Counted from the stretch's first letter, positions 1 to 8,097 are shown. The stretch is DNA of 19,797 bases from JAKLQJ01 sp964534135 (GCA_964534135.1 CAZHQC010000039.1:1-19797), one strand, 5' to 3'. Notes: generated by a model not told the origin, from the sequence alone. Program-made: numbers and translations.

Positions 1-45
1 TAAAAAACTAAGACTATGACATTTCTAAAAACTTGCAACATTAAT

Positions 46-51
46 TATAAT
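46..51 (+). promoter_or_regulatory. possible -10 box ahead of recG
   Basis: TATAAT lies about 43 nt before the recG start codon, a plausible distance for a sigma70 -10 element. I see no convincing -35 at 16-18 nt upstream: the hexamer there is TTCTAA. The flanking sequence is very AT-rich, so chance occurrence is likely. Confidence 0.25.
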
Positions 52-93
52 ATCAAAATATAAGGTGTATTAAGCAATGATTTTGGTCAAATT

Positions 94-2178
94 ATGAATA
101 TTACAGATTCAGCGCAATATTTAAAAGGTATAGGTCCCGTTAAAGCCGAGTTATTGGACAAACTGGGCATTATATCCATTAGTGATTTAATGTTGTATTT
201 TCCTGTAAAATGGCAAGATAGGAGACTGGACAAAGAAAAAGACTTAAATGATGATTTTCAGGATAGTTATGTTTTTTTTGGTAAGGTAGAGAGTATAAAA
301 GATTTATATACATCTTCCTCATTGAGAATCTTTAGGGCTATAATTTTAAATGGCGCTCAGGAAATAGAAGCCGTATGGTTTAAAAGACATAATCCGAGAT
401 ATGATGTTTTTAGTCAGCTCCGCAAGGATATTAAGTTGGGCGAGAAAATATGGCTGGTGGGAAAGCCGGAAGACCCTTTGTTTAAATTTAAGATAAGGGT
501 TGAAGAATATTATCTTGACGGTGATGAGCGCGCTCAAAGAGCTCATATCAATAGAATTGTTCCCGTTTATCCTTTAACGGAAAAGCTTAACGGGAAGTTT
601 ATGCGTTCCGCCATTTACTTTTCCTTATTAAATTTTGCCCAAGAATTACCTGAGGCCTTGCCCCTTGATTTATTGGCAAAAAGAGGGCTTTTGTCGGCTT
701 CTCTTGCTCTTAAGGCCTTGCATTTTCCTGAAAATCTTTCAGAACTTAAGCGCGCAAAAAAAAGATTCATTTATGAGGAATTATTTCTTCTAACTATGGC
801 TTGGGCCATAAAAAGACGGCAGACCAGGAATATTAAAAAAGGCTATACCTATAATTTAAAGAAAAATATTCTTACGCCTTTTAAAGAAAGATTGGGTTTT
901 GAGTTTACCAATTCTCAAAGTTTGGCGATAAAGCAAATTTTCAAGGATATGCAGTCTTTTTCTCCCATGGCAAGATTGCTTGAAGGTGATGTGGGTTCGG
1001 GCAAAACCGTCATTGCCATGAGCGCGCTTTTGCTGGCGGCTGAAAACGGTTATCAAAGCGTTTTTATGGCGCCAACAGAAATACTTGCTGAACAGCATTT
1101 TATGACTTTTGAAAAATATCTTAAGGATTTGCCTATTAGATTTGAAATTTTGACTTCAAAATTAAGTCCTGCTCAAAGAAAGAAAGTTATAGAGAGAATT
1201 GCAAAGGGGGAAGTGGATATTGTTATTGGCACTCATTCCATTATTGAACCGAATGTGAAATTTAAAAATTTGAAACTTATGGTTATAGATGAACAGCATC
1301 GTTTTGGCGTAAGGCAGAGAGCCGCTTTAAGGCAAAAAGGCGAAAGAGCCGATATGTTGGTGATGACGGCAACGCCCATACCCAGAACCTTATTTCTGGC
1401 TCTTTATGGGGATTTGGAACTCACGGTTTTAAAGGATATGCCTCCTGGACGCCAGAAAGTAGAAACCTCAAGTGTTCAGGAAGACTTGGCTTTTAAAGAA
1501 ACGCGAATTGAGCTTTCAAAAGGCAGGCAGGCCTATATAGTTTATCCCGTAATTGAAGAATCCAAATTAGCGGATTTAAAATCCGTAAAAGAGGAATTTG
1601 AGAAAATTAAAGTCACTTTCAAAAATTATAAAACGGCTATGCTTCATGGCAGGATGAAAAGCATAGAGAAAAAACGCATTATGGGGGAATTTTTAAATAG
1701 GAAAATAGATGTGCTGGTCGCAACTCCCGTGGTTGAAGTGGGTTTGGACGCCCCGAGCGCGGCCATTATGATTATAAATAATGCCGAAAGATTCGGTCTT
1801 GCCAGTTTGCATCAATTGCGCGGCAGAGTCGGGCGGAGCAAATATAAATCAAAGTGTTTCCTTATAAGCAATAATTTAACTCCCGATGCTCGTGAAAGGA
1901 TAAATGCCATGTGCGAAACCTCAAGCGGGTTTCTCATAAGCGAGAAAGACAGCTATATAAGAGGCATGGGAGATGTTCTGGGCGTCCGCCAGCATGGCGA
2001 TATGGATTTTAAAATAGCTGATATTTTAAGGGACTCGGATATCTTAAAAAAAGCCATTGAAGATAAAGATGAAATTTTGGAACATGATCCCAATCTTACA
2101 AAAAGAGAAAATCTTCCTTTAAGACGAAAACTCCTTAAACTTTATCAAAACAAATGGAATATAATTGATTTAACTTAA
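94..2178 (+). CDS. recG: ATP-dependent DNA helicase RecG
   Basis: RecG remodels stalled replication forks and branch-migrates Holliday junctions in the cytoplasm. The 694 residues match the usual length (about 690). The N-terminus has the helix-hairpin-helix-like LKGIGPVKAELLDKLGI (residues 10-26), followed by the OB-fold wedge domain (about 55-145). The SF2 helicase core follows, with Walker A GDVGSGKT (298-305), the DEQH box (399-402), motif III TATPIPRT (425-432) and the arginine-finger motif HQLRGRVGRS near residue 580. The ATG at 94 gives a normal RecG N-terminus; an in-frame stop lies at 61. A six-codon frame, ATG 77 to TGA 95-97, overlaps the start as ATGA and might couple translation. 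The nearest Shine-Dalgarno-like sequence, AAGGTG (62-67), suits that minigene better than recG. No frameshift or missing motif is visible. Confidence 0.97.
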   Translation: MNITDSAQYLKGIGPVKAELLDKLGIISISDLMLYFPVKWQDRRLDKEKDLNDDFQDSYVFFGKVESIKDLYTSSSLRIFRAIILNGAQEIEAVWFKRHNPRYDVFSQLRKDIKLGEKIWLVGKPEDPLFKFKIRVEEYYLDGDERAQRAHINRIVPVYPLTEKLNGKFMRSAIYFSLLNFAQELPEALPLDLLAKRGLLSASLALKALHFPENLSELKRAKKRFIYEELFLLTMAWAIKRRQTRNIKKGYTYNLKKNILTPFKERLGFEFTNSQSLAIKQIFKDMQSFSPMARLLEGDVGSGKTVIAMSALLLAAENGYQSVFMAPTEILAEQHFMTFEKYLKDLPIRFEILTSKLSPAQRKKVIERIAKGEVDIVIGTHSIIEPNVKFKNLKLMVIDEQHRFGVRQRAALRQKGERADMLVMTATPIPRTLFLALYGDLELTVLKDMPPGRQKVETSSVQEDLAFKETRIELSKGRQAYIVYPVIEESKLADLKSVKEEFEKIKVTFKNYKTAMLHGRMKSIEKKRIMGEFLNRKIDVLVATPVVEVGLDAPSAAIMIINNAERFGLASLHQLRGRVGRSKYKSKCFLISNNLTPDARERINAMCETSSGFLISEKDSYIRGMGDVLGVRQHGDMDFKIADILRDSDILKKAIEDKDEILEHDPNLTKRENLPLRRKLLKLYQNKWNIIDLT

Positions 2179-2184
2179 GTCACA

Positions 2185-2212
2185 TTGACTTAGTGTTTGA
2201 GTGTGGTATACT
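2185..2212 (+). promoter_or_regulatory. sigma70-type extended -10 promoter
   Basis: TTGACT (2185-2190) and TATACT (2207-2212) are separated by 16 nt, and TGG precedes the -10 box, forming an extended -10. Transcription would start near 2219, inside the reading frame that follows recG. This conflicts with a start codon at 2197 and supports loss of the kinase gene's original 5' end. Confidence 0.6.
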
Positions 2213-3708
2213 GTACTGGCAACGGTTGGGGTTTTGTTTCCGCTAATAAATCGTGCATAAAACTTTTCAAAGCAAAAAATGAAAAAGAATTTTTATCAGT
2301 CCCTCCTTGGGAAGTCTCTCCCAAGCACCAGCCTGATGGGCAATTATCCTCGATTAAAGCTAAAAAAATGATTGAGATTGCGGTTAAAGAGGGCTCTAAT
2401 TTCTTTGAATGGACTCATAAGAAATTAAACGGCGATAATTTTTTTGCAACGGTGCTTTTAACGCGCTACAAAGCAAAAAAAGATGTTTGCGTGCAGGCGA
2501 CAGTTAGGGATATCTCAGAGCAGAAAGATATGGAAATGGAAAAAATAAAACTTCAAGAGCAATTTTTACAGGCACAGAAAATGGAAGCTCTTGGCAGTTT
2601 TGTCGGCGGTATAGCCCATGACTTTAATAATCTTTTAACGCCTATCTTAAGCCTTAGCGAATTATCAACTAAGGAAGATGCTGAAAAAAATCAATTGATG
2701 GCTAATTTCAATGAGATTAATAAATCCGCCTTGAGAGGAGCAGAGCTTGTTTCCCGGCTTTTGGCTTTTAGCCGCGCGCAGCCCCTTAATCCCAAAGTAA
2801 TAAAGCTGAATGATCTTCTTAAAAATCTTGAAAAATTATTGATTCCTTTGATTGGTGAACATATTGAACTTAAATGTTTTTTTGATAAAGCGCTTGGAAA
2901 TATTGAATTTGATCCGGTTCAAATGGAACAGATTATTTTAAATTTGGCGGCGAACGCCCGTGATGCTATGGTCGATGGAGGAAAACTTACCATTGAAACC
3001 CGGAATCAGTGTATAGATAAAGACTATATTGAAAGCCATTCTAATTTTGAAGAGGAAGATTATATCGTCATGACTGTCAGTGATACGGGAATGGGTATGG
3101 ATAAAAAAACCATTCAATATATATTTGACCCTTTTTATACCACCAAAGGAAAATCTGAAGGAACGGGTTTGGGGCTTTCAACCGTTTATGGCATAGTTAA
3201 GCAGAGTGGTGGTAATATTTCAGTTTATAGTGAAGTGGGACAAGGCACCTCTTTTAAAATATTTTTAAAGAGGTCAAAATCTGAAGTGGAGATAATTAAG
3301 TCTAAAGAGGTTCCTATCAATACTGAAAGTTTAAAAGGAAATGAAACTATTCTTTTGGTTGAAGATGATGAAAGTGTTAGAAGAGTTGCGGAAAGAATGC
3401 TTGGGAGATACGGTTATAAGCTCTTTATAGCTATTGATGGGCAAGAGGCAAAAGAAATCTGTAAAGAGCATAAAAATATTCAGCTTATATTTACCGATAT
3501 TATGTTGCCGGGCGGTATGAATGGCCAGCAATTGGTTGAGGAAATTAAGACTTTAGGCCCTCAAGCAAAAGTTCTTTTTATGTCAGGTTATACGGATAAT
3601 ATTATTGAACATCATGGCATATTGGATAAAGGTGTAAATTTTATTCAAAAGCCTTTTGGCTACCAGGCGCTCGGCATAAAAATTCGGGAAGTCTTGGATG
3701 GTAAATAA
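2197..3708 (+). CDS. hybrid PAS histidine kinase with receiver domain, probably 5'-truncated
   Basis: Soluble hybrid sensor kinase of 503 residues. The order is: partial PAS domain (about 12-110, including PWEVSP and FEWTHKKLNG), short coiled linker (110-130), HisKA with phosphoacceptor H141 in GGIAHDFNNLL, HATPase with N box NLAANARDAM (249-258), G1 DTGMGM (296-301) and G2 GTGLGL (322-327), then a receiver (384-500). The receiver has acid pocket E389-D391, phosphorylated D434 in FTDIMLP, and K485 in KPF. There is no membrane segment. The start is doubtful: TTG at 2197 has no Shine-Dalgarno, a TAG lies two codons upstream, and the PAS domain lacks its first strands. The promoter at 2185-2212 would start transcripts after this codon, and the first downstream in-frame ATG is at 2368 (residue 58, mid-PAS). 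The kinase core is intact. It may be expressed by read-through from recG, expressed as a PAS-less protein, or be an early pseudogene. No DNA-binding partner is adjacent. Confidence 0.85.
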   Translation: MSVVYCTGNGWGFVSANKSCIKLFKAKNEKEFLSVPPWEVSPKHQPDGQLSSIKAKKMIEIAVKEGSNFFEWTHKKLNGDNFFATVLLTRYKAKKDVCVQATVRDISEQKDMEMEKIKLQEQFLQAQKMEALGSFVGGIAHDFNNLLTPILSLSELSTKEDAEKNQLMANFNEINKSALRGAELVSRLLAFSRAQPLNPKVIKLNDLLKNLEKLLIPLIGEHIELKCFFDKALGNIEFDPVQMEQIILNLAANARDAMVDGGKLTIETRNQCIDKDYIESHSNFEEEDYIVMTVSDTGMGMDKKTIQYIFDPFYTTKGKSEGTGLGLSTVYGIVKQSGGNISVYSEVGQGTSFKIFLKRSKSEVEIIKSKEVPINTESLKGNETILLVEDDESVRRVAERMLGRYGYKLFIAIDGQEAKEICKEHKNIQLIFTDIMLPGGMNGQQLVEEIKTLGPQAKVLFMSGYTDNIIEHHGILDKGVNFIQKPFGYQALGIKIREVLDGK

Positions 3709-3759
3709 GGTTTTAGAATCATAAGTTAATCTATAGGAATTTCAAAGTAGGCACAAAAC

Positions 3760-3835
3760 AAATCTCTCCCTGCCCCTCTTTGTTAAAGAGGGGAGTAAAT
3801 CTTCCCCCTTGTGTAAAGGGGGTTAGGGGGATTTT
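3760..3835. repeat. C/G-tract double-hairpin repeat element
   Basis: Two adjacent inverted repeats: CCCCTCTTT-gtt-AAAGAGGGG (3773-3793, nine perfect pairs) and CCCCCTT-gtgta-AAGGGGG (3804-3822). The outer ends, AAATCTCTCCCT and AGGGGGATTT, are roughly complementary, so the block forms one composite palindrome. Its form resembles small non-coding palindromic repeats dispersed in many genomes. Copy number cannot be judged here. Confidence 0.6.
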
Positions 3836-3940
3836 GACAGGATAAAGAAAAGTCGCTGTCAAAGGTGGCTAATTTAGTGTAACGGAATTTCAAGCCTCTG
3901 GCGGGTTGACTATGTCACATGTCGCCTGCCTTCGCATTTT

Positions 3941-3957
3941 AGATTCCTCTGGAATCT
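3941..3957. repeat. short hairpin AGATTCC-N3-GGAATCT
   Basis: Seven perfect pairs around a 3-nt loop (TCT). The hairpin at 19497-19513 uses the same two arms in opposite order (GGAATCT-N3-AGATTCC), suggesting a related palindromic family. Confidence 0.5.
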
Positions 3958-3972
3958 GCAGAGGGTAGCAGG

Positions 3973-3996
3973 GGGCTATGCCCATCAGACGGCCAA
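3973..3996 (+). repeat. dispersed module, first copy
   Basis: The sequence GGGCTATGC...ATCAGACGGCCAA recurs at 13264-13286 with one substitution and a 1-nt length difference. The second copy lies inside an inverted-repeat element, so this copy may be a fragment of the same family. Confidence 0.55.
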
Positions 3997-4137
3997 AGTT
4001 TGTGGGATTGGCCATAAGATGGCTAAGATGCACAAATTTATAGCTCACAGATAACGGGGATAACAAGGATAGTGATTAAAAAATCCATTAAATCCGTGAG
4101 CAAGAAGAGTTTCCCGCCTAAGGCGAGACTAATTTAA

Positions 4138-4170
4138 AAAAAGCCGAAGGAAAAAATCCTTCGGCTTTTT
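4138..4170. terminator. bidirectional intrinsic terminator
   Basis: A perfect 14-bp stem, AAAAAGCCGAAGGA with TCCTTCGGCTTTTT, surrounds a 5-nt A loop. The A run on one side and T run on the other give a U tract in both directions. It sits between the convergent hybrid kinase (plus) and pruA (minus, stop at 4193), so it can serve both. Confidence 0.9.
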
Positions 4171-4192
4171 ATTATTGATTGTTTTATCCGTT

Positions 4193-5821
4193 TTATTTTT
4201 CTTCCATAAACGGATATCTATAATCTGTGGCCGGCACAAAAGTTTCCTTAACCGTTCTGGGGGAAACCCAGCGAATAAGATTAAGCATGCTTCCCGCTTT
4301 ATCATTTGTTCCCGAACCCCGCGCTCCGCCAAAAGGCTGTTGCCCTACTACCGCGCCAGTGGGTTTATCATTGATATAAAAATTCCCAGCAGCATTCCTT
4401 AGCTCCTGCATGGCTTTTATTATTGCAGCTCTATCTTGAGCCATTACCGCTCCGGTTAAAGCATAAGGGCTGGTGGCGTCACAGATTTTAAGCGTTTCTT
4501 CAAACTTATCATCATCATAAGGATGAATAGTCATTACAGGTCCGAAGATTTCCTCCTGCATAGTTCTAAAGTTAGGGGAAGAAGTTTCAATTATAGTCGG
4601 CTCAATAAAATAACCTTCCTTTTTATCGCATTTTCCGCCTACCAATATCGTAGCGTCATTTGCTTCTTGAGCGCATCTGATATAGGTTTTTATATTATCA
4701 AAAGAGGCTTCATCTATAACGGCATTCATCGCATTGGTAAAGTCGTCAACGGTGCCCATTTTGATGGTTTTTATTTGAGCTACCAAATCGTCTTTAATTT
4801 CAGCCCATAAAGATTTTGGAATATAAGCGCGTGAGGCCGCCGAACATTTTTGTCCCTGATATTCAAAAGAACCTCTTAATATGGCAGTTTTAAGGGCGAC
4901 AGGGTCCGCGCTTGAATGCGCAAATATAAAATCCTTTCCGCCTGTTTCACCAACTATTCTGGGATAAGATTTGTAAGTGTCCAAATTTCTAACGGCGCTT
5001 GCCCACATTCCTTTAAAGACCGCGGTGCTGCCGGTAAAATGAATGCCCGCAAAATCAGTTTGTTCCAAGACAGGTCCGCCCACTTCGCTTCCTGAACCGG
5101 GGAGCATATTGATTACGCCATCGGGCAGTCCGGCCGCTTGAAAAAGTTTCATCAGATAATAAGCGGAATGCACGGCTGTGGAAGCCGGTTTCCATAATAC
5201 GGTATTACCCATTATGGCGGGAGCGGAGGGAAGATTGCCAGCTATTGAAGTAAAATTAAAAGGAGTTACGGCAAAAACAAAACCTTCAAGCGGTCTATAA
5301 TCCACATAATTCCACATACCTTGAGGGGAAAAAGGTTGTTGTTTATAGATTTCCTCCGCATAATAAACATTGTATCTGAAGAAATCCACAAGTTCGCAAG
5401 CAGCGTCTATTTCAGCTTGAAAAACATTTTTAGATTGGCCAAGCATAGTGGAGGCGTTCAAAGTGGCGCGCATTGGTCCTGCCAATAATTCCGACATTTT
5501 TAAAAATATGGCCGCTCTTTGGCCGAAGGGCATATTATCCCAATCACTTTTAGCTTCTTTAGCCGCAGTCGCTGCCATTTCAATTTCTTTTTTTCCGGCT
5601 TTATGATATTTGGCTATGATATGTTTGTGGTCATGAGGAATTCTTATCTCACCCATATTACCTGTGCGAACTTCTTTTCCTCCTATAATAAGAGGGATTT
5701 CAATTACTTCTTTTTTCATTTCAATTAATTTAGCTTTAATATCTTTTTTTTCTTTAGATTCCTTGATATAACCTAAGATGGGCTCGTTTACCGGTTTTGG
5801 CACTTGTAATATGGAATTCAT
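4193..5821 (-). CDS. pruA: L-glutamate gamma-semialdehyde (1-pyrroline-5-carboxylate) dehydrogenase
   Basis: Oxidises glutamate-gamma-semialdehyde to glutamate with NAD+, the second step of proline catabolism, in the cytoplasm. The 542 residues fit the stand-alone dehydrogenase subfamily of about 530-545 residues (fungal/mitochondrial-like type 1). Aldehyde dehydrogenase landmarks are all present: TPFNF with N189 of the oxyanion hole (186-190), KPAS (211-214), FTGSTAVF of the NAD site (262-269), general base E292 in GETGGKD, and the nucleophile C326 in GQKCSAASR. The ATG at 5821 has a GGAG five nucleotides upstream (5827-5830). It lies 49 nt after the 51-residue gene at 5871-6026 on the same strand and may share its transcript. 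No proline dehydrogenase is in the window, so proline degradation would need a gene elsewhere. Confidence 0.95.
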   Translation of the reverse strand: MNSILQVPKPVNEPILGYIKESKEKKDIKAKLIEMKKEVIEIPLIIGGKEVRTGNMGEIRIPHDHKHIIAKYHKAGKKEIEMAATAAKEAKSDWDNMPFGQRAAIFLKMSELLAGPMRATLNASTMLGQSKNVFQAEIDAACELVDFFRYNVYYAEEIYKQQPFSPQGMWNYVDYRPLEGFVFAVTPFNFTSIAGNLPSAPAIMGNTVLWKPASTAVHSAYYLMKLFQAAGLPDGVINMLPGSGSEVGGPVLEQTDFAGIHFTGSTAVFKGMWASAVRNLDTYKSYPRIVGETGGKDFIFAHSSADPVALKTAILRGSFEYQGQKCSAASRAYIPKSLWAEIKDDLVAQIKTIKMGTVDDFTNAMNAVIDEASFDNIKTYIRCAQEANDATILVGGKCDKKEGYFIEPTIIETSSPNFRTMQEEIFGPVMTIHPYDDDKFEETLKICDATSPYALTGAVMAQDRAAIIKAMQELRNAAGNFYINDKPTGAVVGQQPFGGARGSGTNDKAGSMLNLIRWVSPRTVKETFVPATDYRYPFMEEK

Positions 5822-5870
5822 GTTTTCTCCGTTTTATTTTGTATTTACAATAAAATTTTAATTACTAAAG

Positions 5871-6026
5871 TTACAGGCCACAGCATCCGCCTGTAGGGCA
5901 ACTATCATTTCCACCGTCTTTTTTAAGGCCGGTTATTTTATCCGATATTTTTATGACCTTTCCAAGTTTTTCGTCATAAACATATTTTCCCGTTATGGTT
6001 TCTTTTTTATTTTTTTTATCTGACAT
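5871..6026 (-). CDS. 51-residue protein with Cys-rich C-terminal tail, unknown function
   Basis: Translating the minus strand from ATG 6026 gives 51 codons ending in TAA. The start has a strong Shine-Dalgarno (AGGAG, 6034-6038) seven nucleotides upstream, within the same AAAGGAGTTC context as fixA. The protein begins with a very lysine-rich stretch (MSDKKNKKE), has a middle segment GKYVYDEKLGKVIKISDKI, and ends SCPTGGCCGL, giving three cysteines in eight residues. A C-terminal C-x4-CC cluster suggests metal binding or a redox role, but I do not recognise the family and claim no function. It lies between tRNA-Arg (25 nt upstream) and pruA (49 nt downstream), all on the minus strand, so the three may be co-transcribed. 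Confidence 0.75.
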   Translation of the reverse strand: MSDKKNKKETITGKYVYDEKLGKVIKISDKITGLKKDGGNDSCPTGGCCGL

Positions 6027-6051
6027 AATGGAACTCCTTTTTTTAGAAAGA

Positions 6052-6126
6052 TGGTGCGCCCATCAAGAATCGAACTTGAATCCCCAGCTTCGCAGGCCGA
6101 TGCTCTATCCGTTGAGCTATGGGCGC
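6052..6126 (-). tRNA. tRNA-Arg, anticodon GCG, CCA encoded
   Basis: A 75-nt cloverleaf reads 5'-GCGCCCA...TGGGCGC-A-CCA-3' with a perfect 7-bp acceptor. The D arm is GCTC-AACGGATA-GAGC, the anticodon arm TCGGC-CTGCGAA-GCTGG, the variable loop 4 nt, and the T arm TCAAG-TTCGATT-CTTGA. The anticodon is GCG (after the invariant U33), which reads CGC/CGU. Residue A20 in the D loop, C35 and discriminator A73 agree with bacterial arginine identity. Most bacteria use anticodon ACG, deaminated to ICG, for this box, so G34 is unusual. The CCA end is genome-encoded. Confidence 0.93.
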
Positions 6127-6151
6127 ATAAAAAATATTCCTATGACTATAT

Positions 6152-6178
6152 TTTATAACTATTGGCTAATATAAACAA
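6152..6178 (-). promoter_or_regulatory. weak candidate promoter for tRNA-Arg
   Basis: On the minus strand, TTGTTT (6173-6178) and TATAAA (6152-6157) are 15 nt apart. Transcription would start about 20 nt before the tRNA 5' end. The spacer is short and the region AT-rich, so this is tentative. Nothing else is recognisable in 6127-6277. Confidence 0.3.
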
Positions 6179-6277
6179 TATGCCCTCATTTGTTACGTTG
6201 AGCATTAGAATAAAAATATATGTGACTGATGACTTAGAGCCGGTGAACTCTTTGCCATCTATTAAGATATTAAATAT

Positions 6278-8095
6278 TTATATTCCCAGAAAATTTCGCC
6301 ACCAAGATTTTTCATTTTCAATTGAGGTTTCCTTATCCTGTTGATTTATTTGTCGTTTATAGACGGGCATGGAAATTCTGAAAGTTGAACCTTTGCCGTA
6401 TTCACTTTCAAGATTTATTTTGCCATCTTGCAGGACTACCAAAGCTTTGGTTATGGAAAGACCAAGCCCTGTGCCTTTTATTTTTTCGCCGGAAGCGATT
6501 TGAGCGAATTTATCAAATACTTTGGCTTGGTTTTCTTTTTTTATTCCGCAGCCGGTATCTTTAACGGAAAAGAAAACGGAATTTGCTAATTTTTCTTTTC
6601 CAAGGTCTATGCTCAATTCAATTTTACCGCCGGTAGGAGTAAACTTTAAGGCATTTGAAATAAGGTTTATTAATATTTGAACGGTCTTTCTTTTATCGGT
6701 ATAGATTTCCGGAAGATTATCTTCATTTATTTGCAGGAGACTTATTCCCTTGCTTTTGGCCCAGGCGTTCATGGAGTCAATCGCTTCCTGAGCGATTTCA
6801 ACGGGAGAAATAGGCACGGAATGAAAAATCATTTTTCCTGATTCCAATTTTGAAAAATCCAGAATATCATTTATTAAGGCCGCTAATCTATTGGAATTTC
6901 TTATAGCCGCGCTTAGAATGTTTTTTGAAGAGTCTGCGACCTTTTTTTCTTTTGATAGAAGTTCTAAAGCGGCTTTTATGGATGTTAAGGGTGAGCGGAG
7001 TTCATGGGTCATATTAGATATAAAATCTTCTTTGAGTTTCTCCATTTGTTTTAGTTTGGTTTCATCAGTGGGAATTGAAACGGCGCCGACTATTTTGCCG
7101 TCTTCATTTTGTATTATGGTGGTGGATTTTTTTATGGTTTCCGCTATATCTTTTCTGCCTTTTTGAGAAATATCTTTTGAAATATCTTTTTTGTCTTCGG
7201 AGCCTATTTCTTGGGCCAGAGTTAATATTTGATTTTCAAGATTTGAAATATCAAATATTTGTTTGCCGGAAATTTCTTTTAATGACTTTCCACTCATTGT
7301 TTCCGCGTCTTTGTTCATCATTATTATTTTTCCGGTTTTATTTATGGTGACAATGCCGTCACCCATAGAGGAGACTACCGATTCTGTTCTGCCCATATCA
7401 TTGTTTAATTTTCTTTTTTCCCGGCGATGCGCGTCAATGACAGTTTTAATTTCTTGTTCTATTTCAGCTTTTACTTTTTTCATTAAGAGATTTACTATAA
7501 CTTCCCGTTCATTTTCATTATCTGTCGCCTTTGAAGCCAGCACGTTTAAAGCCGCTTCAATTTTAAAATTTTCTTCTATTTCTTTTGTAATGGATTTTCC
7601 GGGAACGGTTTCAGTTTTTTGAATTTGTGCGGCGGTATTTACGGAAGAAGGTTTTGTTTGTTCAGTGGGCGCAGCGCTTCCGGTTTTAGTATAGATGTCT
7701 TTATTGAGAATAATTTTATCTATATTATTTTCTTGCAAATATTTAAGCGGCTCTGTTTTGGCATATTGCATTTTACAGAAGGTTTTAATGTCTTGAGCGC
7801 TTAAGCCTTTAAGGAAAGTTATGCTTTGGATATTAAATTTTAAAAAAACATTTTTAATTGAATTTGGAATTTTATTTGAGGTTAAAAGCGGGGTATTATT
7901 TACGATTAATTTATCATTATCCAGAGTAAGGGCCAGTTCATCCGATATATTGAAAATTTTGGCCAATGCGGCGGTAACGTCCTCTATGGCGCTTATAACT
8001 TGAGGATGTTCCGGCTTATAGAGGTTTATTTGCACTATTGAGCGCGTTAGCGCTTTCAAAAAATCAAACCATAATGTTTTGATATCTTCAACCAT
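6278..8095 (-). CDS. soluble PAS/HisKA sensor histidine kinase
   Basis: Cytoplasmic sensor kinase with no membrane segment. From the ATG at 8095 it has 605 residues. Residue numbers here count from the alternative GTG at 8125, which adds ten. An N-terminal all-alpha/beta region (11-145) contains INLYKPEHPQVISAIEDV; I do not place it in a named family. A Ser/Thr/Gln-rich linker follows (148-178), then a charged coiled coil (185-245), a PAS domain (248-350, GDGIVTINKTGKIIMMN), HisKA with H374 in MTHELRSPL, and HATPase with the N box around N491, G1 DTGCGI and G2 GTGLGL (551-556). The ATG is preferred because the extra ten codons overlap a perfect hairpin (8098-8120), but neither start has a good Shine-Dalgarno. 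No response regulator is adjacent, so its partner is elsewhere; the nearest kinase-receiver is the damaged one at 2197-3708. Confidence 0.9.
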   Translation of the reverse strand: MVEDIKTLWFDFLKALTRSIVQINLYKPEHPQVISAIEDVTAALAKIFNISDELALTLDNDKLIVNNTPLLTSNKIPNSIKNVFLKFNIQSITFLKGLSAQDIKTFCKMQYAKTEPLKYLQENNIDKIILNKDIYTKTGSAAPTEQTKPSSVNTAAQIQKTETVPGKSITKEIEENFKIEAALNVLASKATDNENEREVIVNLLMKKVKAEIEQEIKTVIDAHRREKRKLNNDMGRTESVVSSMGDGIVTINKTGKIIMMNKDAETMSGKSLKEISGKQIFDISNLENQILTLAQEIGSEDKKDISKDISQKGRKDIAETIKKSTTIIQNEDGKIVGAVSIPTDETKLKQMEKLKEDFISNMTHELRSPLTSIKAALELLSKEKKVADSSKNILSAAIRNSNRLAALINDILDFSKLESGKMIFHSVPISPVEIAQEAIDSMNAWAKSKGISLLQINEDNLPEIYTDKRKTVQILINLISNALKFTPTGGKIELSIDLGKEKLANSVFFSVKDTGCGIKKENQAKVFDKFAQIASGEKIKGTGLGLSITKALVVLQDGKINLESEYGKGSTFRISMPVYKRQINQQDKETSIENEKSWWRNFLGI

Positions 8096-8097
8096 AG

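Larger units (their letters stand above)
3709..4137. other. gene-free, repeat-rich spacer
   Basis: I see no credible gene here. The stretch holds a C/G-tract double hairpin (3760-3835), a 7-bp stem TTGACAG...CTGTCAA (3834-3840 with 3856-3862), a short hairpin at 3941-3957, and a 24-nt module at 3973-3996 that recurs at 13264-13286. The phrase-like tract at about 4052-4104 (ACGGGGATAACAAGG, ATCCATTAAATCCGTG) looks like dispersed intergenic repeat. Together these suggest stacked or decayed repeat elements between convergent genes. Confidence 0.6.

Noticed and set aside
33..51. TTGCAA with TATAAT as a recG promoter
   Set aside because: The spacer is only 7 nt, too short for RNA polymerase; only the -10 box is kept, at low confidence.
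3709..4137. CRISPR array or tRNA in the repeat-rich spacer
   Set aside because: No regularly spaced identical repeats and no cloverleaf; the repeats are palindromes of different sequence.
4175..4402. Plus-strand frames inside pruA (also 4523-4810 and 5519-5728)
   Set aside because: They lie antisense to an intact, motif-complete dehydrogenase and have no recognisable product or start signals.
6891..8003. Several plus-strand frames of 60-119 codons within the sensor kinase
   Set aside because: Shadows of the antisense strand of a clear kinase gene; phenylalanine/serine-rich translations typical of AT-rich antisense.
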